From: Candidatus Zixiibacteriota bacterium | Lineage (GTDB): Bacteria; Electryoneota; B3-LCP | Direction: 5' to 3' | DNA length: 50,750 nucleotides | Assembly: GCA_003599535.1 (NCBI GenBank) | Contig: QZKQ01000130.1 | Coordinates: forward strand, 1-50,750 | Part shown: positions 7,306 through 15,744 of the stretch, in pieces | Layout: the number at the start of each line of letters is the position of its first letter | How positions within the stretch are numbered: the stretch's first letter is position 1 | The notes under the pieces: model-generated | Database searches by the model: none | What the model was told of the DNA's origin: nothing | What the model saw: only the letters and a program-made list of their open reading frames with translations | Made by a program: the position numbers and the translations under genes

Positions 7306-8862
7306 TTACCGGGGGGCGGCTCCGGAAGCGCGGTAGTGCTGTTCCAGGGCCGCGACCAGCCCCGGCACGGAGTGCGTTTCGGCCTCGAGGTCCACCTTCA
7401 GCCCGGCCTCGCGGATGACCCGGCTGGTGGTTGGCCCGATGGAGGCTATCAGGGCGCGGTCGGCCAGTTCCCGGGCGCGGTCACTCCCCAGCAGGTCCAC
7501 CAGCCCGCTGCACGACGACCCGCTGGTAAAGGTGATGACGTCGGGCGGGTTGCGGTCCAGGTGGGTGTGCAGGCCGGCGTCCCAGGAGGCGGTGAAGGTG
7601 GCGTACACCGGCAGAACGTGCACCCGGGCTCCGGCGGAGGCCAGCGCCCGCTCGACGTGGTCGTCCCCCAGGTTGCCCCGCACCCGGAGGACCGGCCCGG
7701 ACGGTTCTGCGGCCATGCGGGCGGCCAATTCCCGGCCCAGGGCTTCGGTGGTGGCGCGGGAAGGGATGAAGTCCGCCTTCAGCCCCCGGGCGGCCAGCTC
7801 CCGGTCCGTGCCGGCGCCCACGGCGGCGAGGCGGAACGCCGCCAGAGCGCGGTAGTCGTACCGCTTCAGGAACTGCTTCAAGAAGTAGCGCACCCCGTTC
7901 TCGCTGGTCAGAATCAGCCAGCCGGGCGGGTGAGGCGTACGCTCCCCGAACAGCGGCGCCAGGGCCTCCCAGGCGGCTTGGTCGTCCTGCTCGCGGGTGG
8001 CGATGGTGGGACAGGGCAGGACGTAGGCGCCCAGGCCGCGCAGCAGCGCGTACATTTCGCCGGCCTGGTCCGACGGGCGGGTGACCATGACCTTGAGGCC
8101 CGCCATGACCCCCGGCTGGACCCACTCCAGCTCCCGGTGCAGCGCCACCACGTCGCCGATGATGAACAGCGCCGGCGGGGAAATGGCAGCCTCCTGCACC
8201 CGGCGCGGCAGATCCACCAGGGTCCCGGAAACGATCCGCTGGCGGGGAGTCGCGCCGCGCTCGATCATGGCCGCCGGGGTGGCCGGATCCATGCCCCCGG
8301 CCAGCAGGCGTTCGACCACATAGGGCAGTTGGGTCACGCCCATGTACCCCACCAGGGTACCGCCGCGGCTCTGGGCCAGCCAGTCCCAGGAAACCTGCAG
8401 CTCCTGCTTGTCGGGCGCTTCGTGGGCGGTCACCATGATCACCTGGACCGAGCGGCCGCGGTGGGTCACCGGGATGCCGCAACAGGCGGAGGCGGCCAGC
8501 CCGGCAGTCACGCCGGGGACCAGTTCGAAGGGGACGCCGCACTCCTTCAGGTGGAGGGCCTCTTCCCCACCCCGGCCGAACACCAGGGGGTCGCCGCCCT
8601 TCAGGCGGACCACCTTCAGCCCCTGGCGGGCCAGTTGGGCCAGCAGTTCGTTGATCTGGGATTGGTCCAGGGCGTGCTTGCCGGAAATCTTGCCCACGTA
8701 ATGGCGCTCCACCCGGGCCGGCAGCGAGACCACCAGCTCCAGGGGCACCAGGCGGTCGTAGACCACCGCATCGCATTCGTCCAGCAACTGCCGGCCGCGC
8801 ACGGTAATCAATCCGGGATCGCCGGGGCCGGCGCCCACCAGGTATACCTTGCCGTTATCCAT
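7306..8862 (-). CDS. cobA-hemD: Uroporphyrinogen-III C-methyltransferase / uroporphyrinogen-III synthase fusion
   Basis: A 518-residue two-domain enzyme. Residues 1 to about 250 are the SAM-dependent methyltransferase (GAGPGDPGLITVRG near the start; GGDPLVFGRGGEE around residue 85), which turns uroporphyrinogen III into precorrin-2. The remainder is uroporphyrinogen-III synthase (HemD), which cyclises hydroxymethylbilane. Such fusions are common in anaerobes and feed the sirohaem branch. The ATG at 8862 is preferred over one 45 bases further upstream because conserved sequence starts at MDNGKVYLVGAGP; neither has a strong ribosome site. With the upstream precorrin-2 dehydrogenase it covers uroporphyrinogen III to sirohydrochlorin. 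hemA, hemB and hemC are not in the window. Confidence 0.93.
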   Translation of the reverse strand: MDNGKVYLVGAGPGDPGLITVRGRQLLDECDAVVYDRLVPLELVVSLPARVERHYVGKISGKHALDQSQINELLAQLARQGLKVVRLKGGDPLVFGRGGEEALHLKECGVPFELVPGVTAGLAASACCGIPVTHRGRSVQVIMVTAHEAPDKQELQVSWDWLAQSRGGTLVGYMGVTQLPYVVERLLAGGMDPATPAAMIERGATPRQRIVSGTLVDLPRRVQEAAISPPALFIIGDVVALHRELEWVQPGVMAGLKVMVTRPSDQAGEMYALLRGLGAYVLPCPTIATREQDDQAAWEALAPLFGERTPHPPGWLILTSENGVRYFLKQFLKRYDYRALAAFRLAAVGAGTDRELAARGLKADFIPSRATTEALGRELAARMAAEPSGPVLRVRGNLGDDHVERALASAGARVHVLPVYATFTASWDAGLHTHLDRNPPDVITFTSGSSCSGLVDLLGSDRARELADRALIASIGPTTSRVIREAGLKVDLEAETHSVPGLVAALEQHYRASGAAPR

Positions 8863-9027
8863 ACTATGGGGAATGTCCTTGCCTTGCCTCCGCCGTGCGG
8901 GGCGCATGGGGTGGGATTTTTCCGTTTATTCTTTTTATCAACAGGACTTGGCGTTTGCCGGGAATGGTTCACCGCTTCGGAGGGCCCTTCGAAACGGCGC
9001 CGGGGAAAACCCCATGTTCAAGCCTTG

Positions 9028-9678
9028 TCAACACTCTTCGTCCAGCCAGGCCCGCCACAGATCATAGGGGGGCTCCTGGGCGGCCCAGGCTTCCCATTGC
9101 GCCGGTTCTCCGGCCAGCAGGCGGCGGTAAAGCCGGTACTCGTGATCGGCGTCGCGGGCGTGACGCTTGGCGAATTCCCGGAAGCGGACGAGGACTTCGG
9201 GGTAACGCAGGGGGGTCATACGGTCCAGGAAGACTTCCAGTTGTTCCCGCAGGTAGCGGGTGAAGTAGGGAGCCTGCCCGCCGGTAGCCACGGCGGCGGT
9301 CACGATCCCGCGGCGCACCACGGCGGGGAAGATGGCGCTGCACAGGTGCGGCTGGTCCACCACGTTGACGGGGACGGCCCGGGCGGCGCCGTCGCGGGAC
9401 ACCCGGCGGTTGACTTCCGGGTCATCGGTGGTGGCGATCACCAGGTGGTAATCGCCGGCTTCGGGGGGCTGGTAGGAGCGCTGCAGCCAGTGGCACCGGC
9501 CCTCCGCGGCGCATTCCTGCAGAGGCGGAACGGCTTGTGGGGACACTACGGTCACGTCTGCCTCGGCCGCTAAAAGGTCCTGCGCCTTGCGCCACGCCAC
9601 CGGACCGCCGCCCACGACCAGGCACGGTTTTCCCGCCAGGTTCAGGAACAGGGGCAGGTAGGGAATTTTGCGGGTCAT
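9028..9678 (-). CDS. Precorrin-2 dehydrogenase / possible sirohydrochlorin ferrochelatase (SirC/Met8/CysG-N family)
   Basis: A 216-residue protein with an N-terminal NAD-binding fold (VVGGGPVAWRKAQDLL, about residues 20-35) typical of the CysG N-terminal module. It oxidises precorrin-2 to sirohydrochlorin. Met8-like members also insert iron to give sirohaem, while SirC-like members do not. The length suits either, and no separate SirB chelatase is in the window. It opens the sirohaem transcription unit, 165 bases before cobA-hemD, and is divergent from the PAS regulator. Sirohaem is the DsrAB cofactor, which explains its place next to the dsr operon. Confidence 0.9.
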   Translation of the reverse strand: MTRKIPYLPLFLNLAGKPCLVVGGGPVAWRKAQDLLAAEADVTVVSPQAVPPLQECAAEGRCHWLQRSYQPPEAGDYHLVIATTDDPEVNRRVSRDGAARAVPVNVVDQPHLCSAIFPAVVRRGIVTAAVATGGQAPYFTRYLREQLEVFLDRMTPLRYPEVLVRFREFAKRHARDADHEYRLYRRLLAGEPAQWEAWAAQEPPYDLWRAWLDEEC

Positions 9679-9709
9679 GCCGGGTCCGGGACAGCAGGAG
9701 GGGATTGTT

Positions 9710-9754
9710 GAATATGCAACATTTCCGTTTCACGGTACTGTTAATAGAATAACA
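9710..9754. promoter_or_regulatory. GAATATGCAAC box with TGTTA-N6-TAACA palindrome, sirC/regulator intergenic region
   Basis: GAATATGCAAC (9710-9720) is followed 18 bases later by the inverted repeat TGTTA-ATAGAA-TAACA (9739-9754). The same pair, with the 11-mer identical and the palindrome TGTTA-N6-TAACA, occurs at 50272-50310 upstream of the iron-sulfur/NrfD/cytochrome operon. The palindrome overlaps the proposed -10 of the sirohaem promoter. A shared operator is inferred. Confidence 0.45.
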
Positions 9755-9774
9755 ACAAAATCGGCTGAAAACAA
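9746..9774 (-). promoter_or_regulatory. Possible promoter of the sirohaem genes
   Basis: On the minus strand, TTGTTT (9774-9769), 17 bases, TATTCT (9751-9746). This is weaker than the dsr promoter but has the same geometry. The start would be near 9739, with a leader of about 60 bases to the SirC start. Confidence 0.4.
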
Positions 9775-9856
9775 CCTTTTCCGATGCTATTTCACGTGCA
9801 TTTTACTTGATTTGGAGTGTAATCGTGCGTAAGTTTATACAATAATATCACCGGCG

Positions 9857-9875
9857 TGCAACAGGCGCCGTTGCA
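9857..9875. promoter_or_regulatory. TGCAAC inverted repeat before the PAS regulator
   Basis: TGCAAC-AGGCGCC-GTTGCA is a perfect inverted repeat ending 38 bases before the regulator's ATG. It is built from the same TGCAAC unit seen upstream of dsrA and near 50.28 kb. An autoregulatory site is plausible. It also overlaps a direct repeat of TGCAACA. Confidence 0.4.
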
Positions 9876-9913
9876 ACACCCCACCATGGGACAATCTCCA
9901 GTATCTCGGAAAT

Positions 9914-11275
9914 ATGCAGGACGAACTGAAGGATACCAGCCTCTGCCGGGTGATCCTGGACTCCATTGCCGATGGAGTCTTCACGGTCAACGCCGACCGG
10001 CAGATCACCAGTTTCAACCGCGCCGCGGAGCGCATCACGGGGGTGCCGGCTTCCCGGGCTCTGAAGTGCAAGTGCTACGAGGTGTTCCAGGCGGACATCT
10101 GCCAGAGCGACTGCGCCCTGGAAAAGACCCTGAAGACGGGCATCGGCATCCAGGATCTGCGGGCCCAGATCCTGAACAGTTCCGGCGCTTCGGTGCCGGT
10201 CAGCATCTCCACCGCCGTGCTGAAGGACGAGGCGGGCCGGATCCGGGGGGCGGTGGAAAGCTTCCACGACCTCTCCACCGTCGAACGCCTGCGCAAGGAA
10301 CTGACCCGGAATTACGGCTTTGAAGACATCATCTCCAAGAGCCGGGTGCTGAACAAGATGTTCACCATCATTCCCGACGTGGCGGAAAGTGAAAGTTCGG
10401 TGCTGATCCAGGGGCCGTTCGGGTCCGGGCGGGAACTGCTGGCCCGGGTACTGCACCGGATGTCGCCCCGCCGGGACCAGGAATGGATCCAGGTCAACTG
10501 CGGCACGCTGCCGCCGACGCTCCTGGAAGCCGAGGTGTTCGGTTACCTGAAGGGCGCCTTCCCTGAAGCCCGCAACAGCAAGCCGGGCAAGTTGGCGGCG
10601 GCGGAAAAGGGGACCATCTACTTCAACGAGATCGGCGAAATGCCCATGTCCATGCAGGTGAAGCTCCAGCGCCTGCTGCGGGACGGGGAATACGAGTCCC
10701 TGGGCGCCTCGCGGGCGCAGAAGGCCGACGTCCGGGTCATCGCCTCCACCAACCGGGACCTGAAGGAGCTGGTAGCCCAGGGCCGCTTCCGCGACGACCT
10801 GTACTTCCGCCTGGTCGTGGTCAAGCTCGAACTGCCGCCGCTGAAGGAGCGGCGCGAGGACATCCCCTACCTGATTGACCACTTCATCCACCGCTTCAAC
10901 GCCCGCAAGGGGAAGAACATCCTGGGGGTCAGCCCGGAGGCGATGGACCTGTTGATGCGCTACGAATTCCCGGGCAACATCCGGGAACTGGAGAGCCTGA
11001 TCGAGTACGGGTTCGCCGTCTGCCGGGGACGGGTCATCGAAGTGGGGCACCTGCCCAACGAACTGCAGTCTTTCCACAGCGCCCGCCTGGCCGCCGCCAG
11101 CGCCCTGCGCTACCACGACTACCCGGACGAGCCGACCCGCATCCGGGAGGTGCTGCGGCGGCATCGCGGCCACCTGGGGCACGCCTGCCGCGACCTGGGC
11201 TTCCACCGCACCACCCTGTGGCGCAAGATGAAGCAATACGGCATCTACCGCAACGAGTACACCGATTCCTACTGA
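9914..11275 (+). CDS. PAS-AAA+-Fis regulator of the sigma-54 activator class with altered ATPase motifs
   Basis: A 453-residue protein. Residues about 10-120 are a PAS domain with a cysteine set (Cys52, 54, 63, 67) seen in many PAS activators of anaerobes. Residues about 135-370 are a sigma-54-interaction AAA+ domain, and about 405-445 a Fis-type helix-turn-helix. Key residues differ from the class: Walker A GPFGSGRE has Arg173 instead of Lys, Walker B FNEIGE has Asn238 instead of Asp, and the sigma-54 contact loop GAFTGA reads GAFPEA (214-219). Arg293 and Arg299 (RDDLYFR) and FPGNIREL are kept. It may bind DNA without remodelling sigma-54 holoenzyme. Divergent from sirC and beside the dsr genes, it may sense redox or sulfur state and control them; this is inference. 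Confidence 0.85.
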   Translation: MQDELKDTSLCRVILDSIADGVFTVNADRQITSFNRAAERITGVPASRALKCKCYEVFQADICQSDCALEKTLKTGIGIQDLRAQILNSSGASVPVSISTAVLKDEAGRIRGAVESFHDLSTVERLRKELTRNYGFEDIISKSRVLNKMFTIIPDVAESESSVLIQGPFGSGRELLARVLHRMSPRRDQEWIQVNCGTLPPTLLEAEVFGYLKGAFPEARNSKPGKLAAAEKGTIYFNEIGEMPMSMQVKLQRLLRDGEYESLGASRAQKADVRVIASTNRDLKELVAQGRFRDDLYFRLVVVKLELPPLKERREDIPYLIDHFIHRFNARKGKNILGVSPEAMDLLMRYEFPGNIRELESLIEYGFAVCRGRVIEVGHLPNELQSFHSARLAAASALRYHDYPDEPTRIREVLRRHRGHLGHACRDLGFHRTTLWRKMKQYGIYRNEYTDSY

Positions 11276-11303
11276 TTCCAGGCCGGTTTCCGGCCGCAAA
11301 TAC

Positions 11304-11340
11304 ACCGAGGCTGTTCGCGCCGGACGCGGGCAGCCTCGGT
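11304..11340. terminator. Hairpin terminator after the PAS regulator
   Basis: Perfect 10-bp arms accgaggctg (11304-11313) and cagcctcggt (11331-11340) enclose a loop with its own cgcg pairing. It is followed by catttatgg, so the U-run is poor. It lies 29 bases after the regulator stop and 75 bases from the convergent glycosidase stop. Confidence 0.6.
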
Positions 11341-11414
11341 CATTTATGGATACCTTCCGCTCGATGATCCGCGCGGGCGGGGCTGCCTGCGCCCCGCTCA
11401 CCGAACGGCAGGGT

Positions 11415-14400
11415 TTACTTCCCGGGATGATAAAACCAATCGTACACGTTGGGTTTGCCCGGCCCTCCTCCGCCGCCGGTCCAGCTTCCCGCCTTCTCGG
11501 CCACTTCGCGGAACTCGCCCAGGCCTCCGCCGCCGTGATCGTCCTGCGCGCCGACCAGCACCGCCAACCGCCACATCTCCGGGGGGCAGGGGAGCAGGTC
11601 TCGGGGCAGGGCGAAGCTCACCTCTTTGTGCGCTGCATCCCCCAACGGAAATTCCGTTCCCGAGGGGATGAATTCCGCCAGGACGTCCCCGTTCTCGTTT
11701 TCCACCCGCAGTCCGCCGCCCACGTGGACGAAGCGGTCGGCGGCGTATTCCCGGGGCAGCGTCCAGCCGGAATTGCGCCCCACTGCCTCGCGGTGGATCA
11801 CGTCGGTGCAACCGGTGTTGATCGCGATGGTGGCAAAGGTCAACTGGAAGCCGTATTCCGGGCGCCAGCCGGGCTGCACCAGGTCGCGGAAGGCCAGCCG
11901 GAAATAGACGCTGGTGGAATCGTACGTCACCCGCACGTGCGTCAGGTCCAGGATGCCGGGGCGGAAGTGCGGCCCGGTGGGGTAGGTGTAGCCGCCGTCG
12001 CCGGTGTCGTCCCCGGCGGGGTCGTCCGCGTCCACCAGCACCGTGGCGTGCGAATTCTCCGCCTTGATCTCCGGTCCCGTCAGCAGCCAGTGCGCGGGCG
12101 GTTGCAGCGCCTTCAGGTCGGCGGCGATCTGCGGCTGCAGGTAATCGTCCGGGCTCTCTTCCGGCAGAAAGAGACGGTAACGCAGGGTGCGGGCGGGGAG
12201 GTTGCCGGCTGGCGAGACGTATTCGATCCAGTCTCCTTCACGGGGGAAGGTTACTTCTTCCGGCGAGCCGTCCGATAGCACGATCTCCATGCCTTCGCCC
12301 ACACCGACGTGCGACCAGGGGGCAAAGAGCGCCAGGCGGATCGGCGCGGACAGCGGCGCTTCCGACTGGAAACGAAAACGAACGGAATCGTCCTGAATGG
12401 CGGCGCTGAATAACACCGGCGTATCCCGCAGTTGCAGCCGGACCTGGAAATCCCCCCAGTCGCGGGGCAGCACGGGGATCAGCTCCCAGGCGTTGGCGGT
12501 CTTTACCGCCGTGGCCCGCACCGGCTGCAGGCCCAGGTAGTCCTGGTACCATGCCCTTAGGAATTCCGCCAGCGACCAGGCCTGCGACACCGTCCCGGCG
12601 GGGCGGGGGAAAGCCTCACCGGCTTTTGGTACCGCGTCCAGCAGTTCCGGCAGGGTGCCCGGCGCGCCCCGGCGCAGCACCTGGTCCATCTCGCTTTTCG
12701 TGATTACCCAGCCGCTTTTGGCCGCGTTCTTGTACGGCCCCGACAGCCACGTCCAGACTACGCCGTTGTGATAGGCGGCGTCCCTGGGGTAGAGCGGGTA
12801 CTGGTGGTAAGGGTGGAATTCCCGGTCGGTCTGCGCCAGGGAAGCCACGCCCCAGGGGTACACCAGGCTGTCGCGCACCGTAGCGATGATCCGCTCCCTC
12901 AGCCCCTCCTCCCCGGTCAGCAGTGACGGAGCAATCGTCAGCGCGAAGAGCTGGTTGGGGCGGATCTGCGAGTCCGGGGTGCCGTCACGGTTCAGGTGGT
13001 CGTACAACCCCAGCCCGTCCGGACGGATGAAGTATTTATGAAAGCTTGCCTGCAGCCGGCCGGCGGCTTTCTGCCAGTGCTGCGACAAAGGCGACACTTC
13101 CGGACTCTGGCGCAATTCCGGGAAATGCCAGGCCATCTCGCCGGTGCGCAATAATTGATCCCGCAACAGCGCCTGGATTTCCACCGCCCGGTCGCCACGC
13201 GGAGACCAGGGGCCGTCCACCCCCACCGCGTCCATCCAGGTCTCCGCCTCGCCGTGCACCAGGAAACCCAGGCTGTCAGTGTGGTGCTGCAGCGTCCCAT
13301 CCATGGCGATCCGCACCGCGCCGCTGTCGGCCAGGTAATCCCGCCACAGGGCGAAGTCGCCGCTGTAGAGGCCGTAATCGTACACCCCCCGCACGAACCA
13401 GGGCGTGCCGTCGGCGGTGTTGTAGCCGATGTCGCCGAAGCGGGCCCGGTTGGGGATGCGCCCGTAGTCGGGGCTGGCGGGGTCGCGGTTCTGCCACTTC
13501 GCGAAGCGTTCCAGCAGCGCCTTCGCTTGGGCGAACTTCCCCTGCACCAGGCAGGCGCCGGCCAGGGAGATGAAGGTATCCCGCCCCCAGCAATCGTTGA
13601 ACCAGGGGTAGCCGGCCCACAGCGCGGTCTCGTCCTCGGCCCAGAGCTGCGCCAGGCTGATCTTGACCCAGTTGACGGCCCGGTTGATCTCCTCGTTGGC
13701 GCAGTGGAAATAGGCCCGGTTGATCTCCTCCAGCAGCCACGCCCGGCGGGACCGCCGCCCCGCTTCGGGATCGGCTTTCACGGCGTCCCAGGCCGTCGTC
13801 ATCGCCTCCCGCGTGAGAGCGTAGAGGAAGACCAGGTCGAAGCCGTCCCCCGCCACCCGGCCGCGGAGGGCTTCCCCGTTCCTTACCATGGCGAGGTACG
13901 GCTGCAGGGCCTCGGAAGCGGCGGACTCCTCGTGCGGAGGAAAGGCGAACCCGTCCGCCGCCGCCAGGCCGTACCACAGCGTGTCCTGCGCCCGCACCGT
14001 CCGTACGGAGATCAGGTCTCCGCGCATTTCGGTCTTCTCTTCCGGCTGTTCCAGAGTCAGGAAGAAGTCGAAGACGGACGGCGGCGCTCCGGTCAGGCGG
14101 AAGCGCAGGTAGTGGCGGTCGGGATACAGCGGAATGATCTCCAGCCGCACGCCGCCGTCCCAGGCGACGGCGAGGCGGTCGGGGTAGTACGTCACCCGCG
14201 CCTGCGCCCGGTCCAGCCGGCGGCCGTCCGCGAAAACCTGGAAATCGCGGAAGAGCTTCGGTTCCCCGGCATAGAAGCCCATGTGGCCGTCGCCGGCTTC
14301 CGTCCCGGTGGACCCGTAGAAGAAGGCATTCCCGTAGCCCGAATGGACGTAGGGGCGGTTCTCTCCCGGCGCGATTTCCAGGGCCAGGGTGTCGAGGCAG

Positions 14401-14498
14401 GCATCGGGGTAGGCGGGGGGCTTGGCCCCGGCTGGCGTAGCATTCATGGACAGCAAACCGATGAACATCAACGTAGCGAATAGTGGCGGCATAGGCAT
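11415..14498 (-). CDS. Exported amylo-alpha-1,6-glucosidase/glucodextranase-like glycosidase
   Basis: A 1027-residue protein with an N-terminal signal peptide (hydrophobic stretch at residues 4-20, TPAGA cleavage region). The middle is an (alpha/alpha)6-type catalytic region with patterns of the debranching-enzyme family: FNDCWGRDTFISL, GRIPNRARFGDIGYNTADGTPWFV and DGPWSPRGDRAVEIQAL. The last 220 residues resemble the glucodextranase C-terminal domain (DLTHVRVTYDSTSVYFRLAF), a beta-sandwich module. It probably cleaves alpha-glucans at or outside the cell surface. No T9SS sorting domain is seen at its end. It faces away from the regulator gene and heads a set of exported-protein genes. The exact substrate is not evident. 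Confidence 0.83.
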   Translation of the reverse strand: MPMPPLFATLMFIGLLSMNATPAGAKPPAYPDACLDTLALEIAPGENRPYVHSGYGNAFFYGSTGTEAGDGHMGFYAGEPKLFRDFQVFADGRRLDRAQARVTYYPDRLAVAWDGGVRLEIIPLYPDRHYLRFRLTGAPPSVFDFFLTLEQPEEKTEMRGDLISVRTVRAQDTLWYGLAAADGFAFPPHEESAASEALQPYLAMVRNGEALRGRVAGDGFDLVFLYALTREAMTTAWDAVKADPEAGRRSRRAWLLEEINRAYFHCANEEINRAVNWVKISLAQLWAEDETALWAGYPWFNDCWGRDTFISLAGACLVQGKFAQAKALLERFAKWQNRDPASPDYGRIPNRARFGDIGYNTADGTPWFVRGVYDYGLYSGDFALWRDYLADSGAVRIAMDGTLQHHTDSLGFLVHGEAETWMDAVGVDGPWSPRGDRAVEIQALLRDQLLRTGEMAWHFPELRQSPEVSPLSQHWQKAAGRLQASFHKYFIRPDGLGLYDHLNRDGTPDSQIRPNQLFALTIAPSLLTGEEGLRERIIATVRDSLVYPWGVASLAQTDREFHPYHQYPLYPRDAAYHNGVVWTWLSGPYKNAAKSGWVITKSEMDQVLRRGAPGTLPELLDAVPKAGEAFPRPAGTVSQAWSLAEFLRAWYQDYLGLQPVRATAVKTANAWELIPVLPRDWGDFQVRLQLRDTPVLFSAAIQDDSVRFRFQSEAPLSAPIRLALFAPWSHVGVGEGMEIVLSDGSPEEVTFPREGDWIEYVSPAGNLPARTLRYRLFLPEESPDDYLQPQIAADLKALQPPAHWLLTGPEIKAENSHATVLVDADDPAGDDTGDGGYTYPTGPHFRPGILDLTHVRVTYDSTSVYFRLAFRDLVQPGWRPEYGFQLTFATIAINTGCTDVIHREAVGRNSGWTLPREYAADRFVHVGGGLRVENENGDVLAEFIPSGTEFPLGDAAHKEVSFALPRDLLPCPPEMWRLAVLVGAQDDHGGGGLGEFREVAEKAGSWTGGGGGPGKPNVYDWFYHPGK

Positions 14499-14598
14499 TC
14501 GCGGGTTGCTATTGGCAGCGCCGGCGTTGTTTCACCAGCGCCATTTTCATCACCTGTTGGCCCCCCCCTCCGGCAGCGGTACAGGTTCCCCCGAAGCG

Positions 14599-15678
14599 TT
14601 ACATGCCACTTCGTGCGCCTCCGGAGTTCGCTATCCCCATCACCCGCTCGCATTCCGCTTCTATGCTGTCCAAGGCAATCTGGCGGGTGGAGTCGCTCCA
14701 GAACAGCGGATACGCCTGTTCCTGGTCCATGTACTCGATCCTGTCAATGTACACATCACAGGTGTTCCAAGTGTAGAAGTAGTAGTAAATCATGGAATAC
14801 CCAGGCGGCACGATCAAAGTGTCCGAGAATTCCTTGAACTGTAAATCGGCCCCGAAATCCCCTTTCTTCAGGTAGTAGTTGCAGTGCCGGATGGTATCGG
14901 TATGGACCGAGTCGGAATAGTGGATGACGCGGAGGACTTTCCCGATGGTGACGTCGCTGGACAATCCGGTGGAATTATTGATAGCCATGCGGAAGCGGTT
15001 GACCAGGGTGCGGCCGGTGGCGTAATATCCAAACATGCCGTTGGGATTATAGCCACTGCCGCCTTTTCCAAAATCCAGATGCGGTTCCCAGAGGGGATCG
15101 TCCAAGATAGTTTCGTAGATCCCCCGCGCGATGACCAGATCGCCCAAGGTCCCCTGGCAGGAGTCCTTGCGGCAATACAAAGACGCCCCTCCAGACGGAA
15201 GATCATAGGATACATGGGCGCCAGGATCGTGCAGGAAGTAATAGTAACTGTCACCCTTGTTATCATAGAGACTGTCTGCTGCCGTCGTCGAATCCCATTC
15301 CACTTCTAACTTGTTGTACTGCCCATAGGCGTAGTACTGCACCCAATACGGCAGGGGTTCATCGGTCCCCGCCTTCCAGTCGCCCTTCTCCAGCACCACG
15401 CCCATGCCATAGCGGCCCAAGTCGGCCAGAAAAGAATCCAAAGCGGCGGAATCCAGGTAATGATATTCTCCACCTCCCCCCTTCCAGGATCGCCCGGCGT
15501 ACACCAGATTCACATTCAATGAATCGAAACTCTGCCAGTAGCCATTATTGTTGGAGTAGGGACAGCCGTACATCCCCCGCGGGAAGTCGCTGCTGGTGAG
15601 ATTTCCGTAGGCCAGGAAGAGGGCCAGGAGCGCCGCGAAGATTACAGCGGCGGGGCGAAGAGTGCTTGCCGGTTTCAT
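14599..15678 (-). CDS. Exported protein of unknown function
   Basis: A 359-residue protein not recognised by family. It begins with a hydrophobic export signal (residues about 9-24, AAVIFAALLALFLAYG) after a positively charged start, and GGAGG precedes the ATG. The mature part is rich in Tyr, Asp and Gly. It has a beta-rich C-terminal half with a pattern (VYIDRIEYMDQEQAYPLFW) like domains found before sorting signals in related secreted proteins. Only four cysteines are obvious. It ends abruptly with GGARSGM and lacks the NPFNP sorting domain of its neighbours, so it may be C-terminally shortened or exported by another route. It lies between two exported-protein genes on the same strand. Confidence 0.7.
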   Translation of the reverse strand: MKPASTLRPAAVIFAALLALFLAYGNLTSSDFPRGMYGCPYSNNNGYWQSFDSLNVNLVYAGRSWKGGGGEYHYLDSAALDSFLADLGRYGMGVVLEKGDWKAGTDEPLPYWVQYYAYGQYNKLEVEWDSTTAADSLYDNKGDSYYYFLHDPGAHVSYDLPSGGASLYCRKDSCQGTLGDLVIARGIYETILDDPLWEPHLDFGKGGSGYNPNGMFGYYATGRTLVNRFRMAINNSTGLSSDVTIGKVLRVIHYSDSVHTDTIRHCNYYLKKGDFGADLQFKEFSDTLIVPPGYSMIYYYFYTWNTCDVYIDRIEYMDQEQAYPLFWSDSTRQIALDSIEAECERVMGIANSGGARSGM

Positions 15679-15744
15679 GGTGCCTCCGAAGAGATGGGGA
15701 AAGGGAAGGGATGGCTACAGCCCTTAAAAGGCCTCGCCATGACG

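Noticed and set aside
7279-9573. 764-codon plus-strand frame across the sirohaem genes
   Set aside because: It runs antisense to cobA-hemD and sirC, both firmly identified, and shows the Gly/Gln/Arg-rich composition of a reverse frame.
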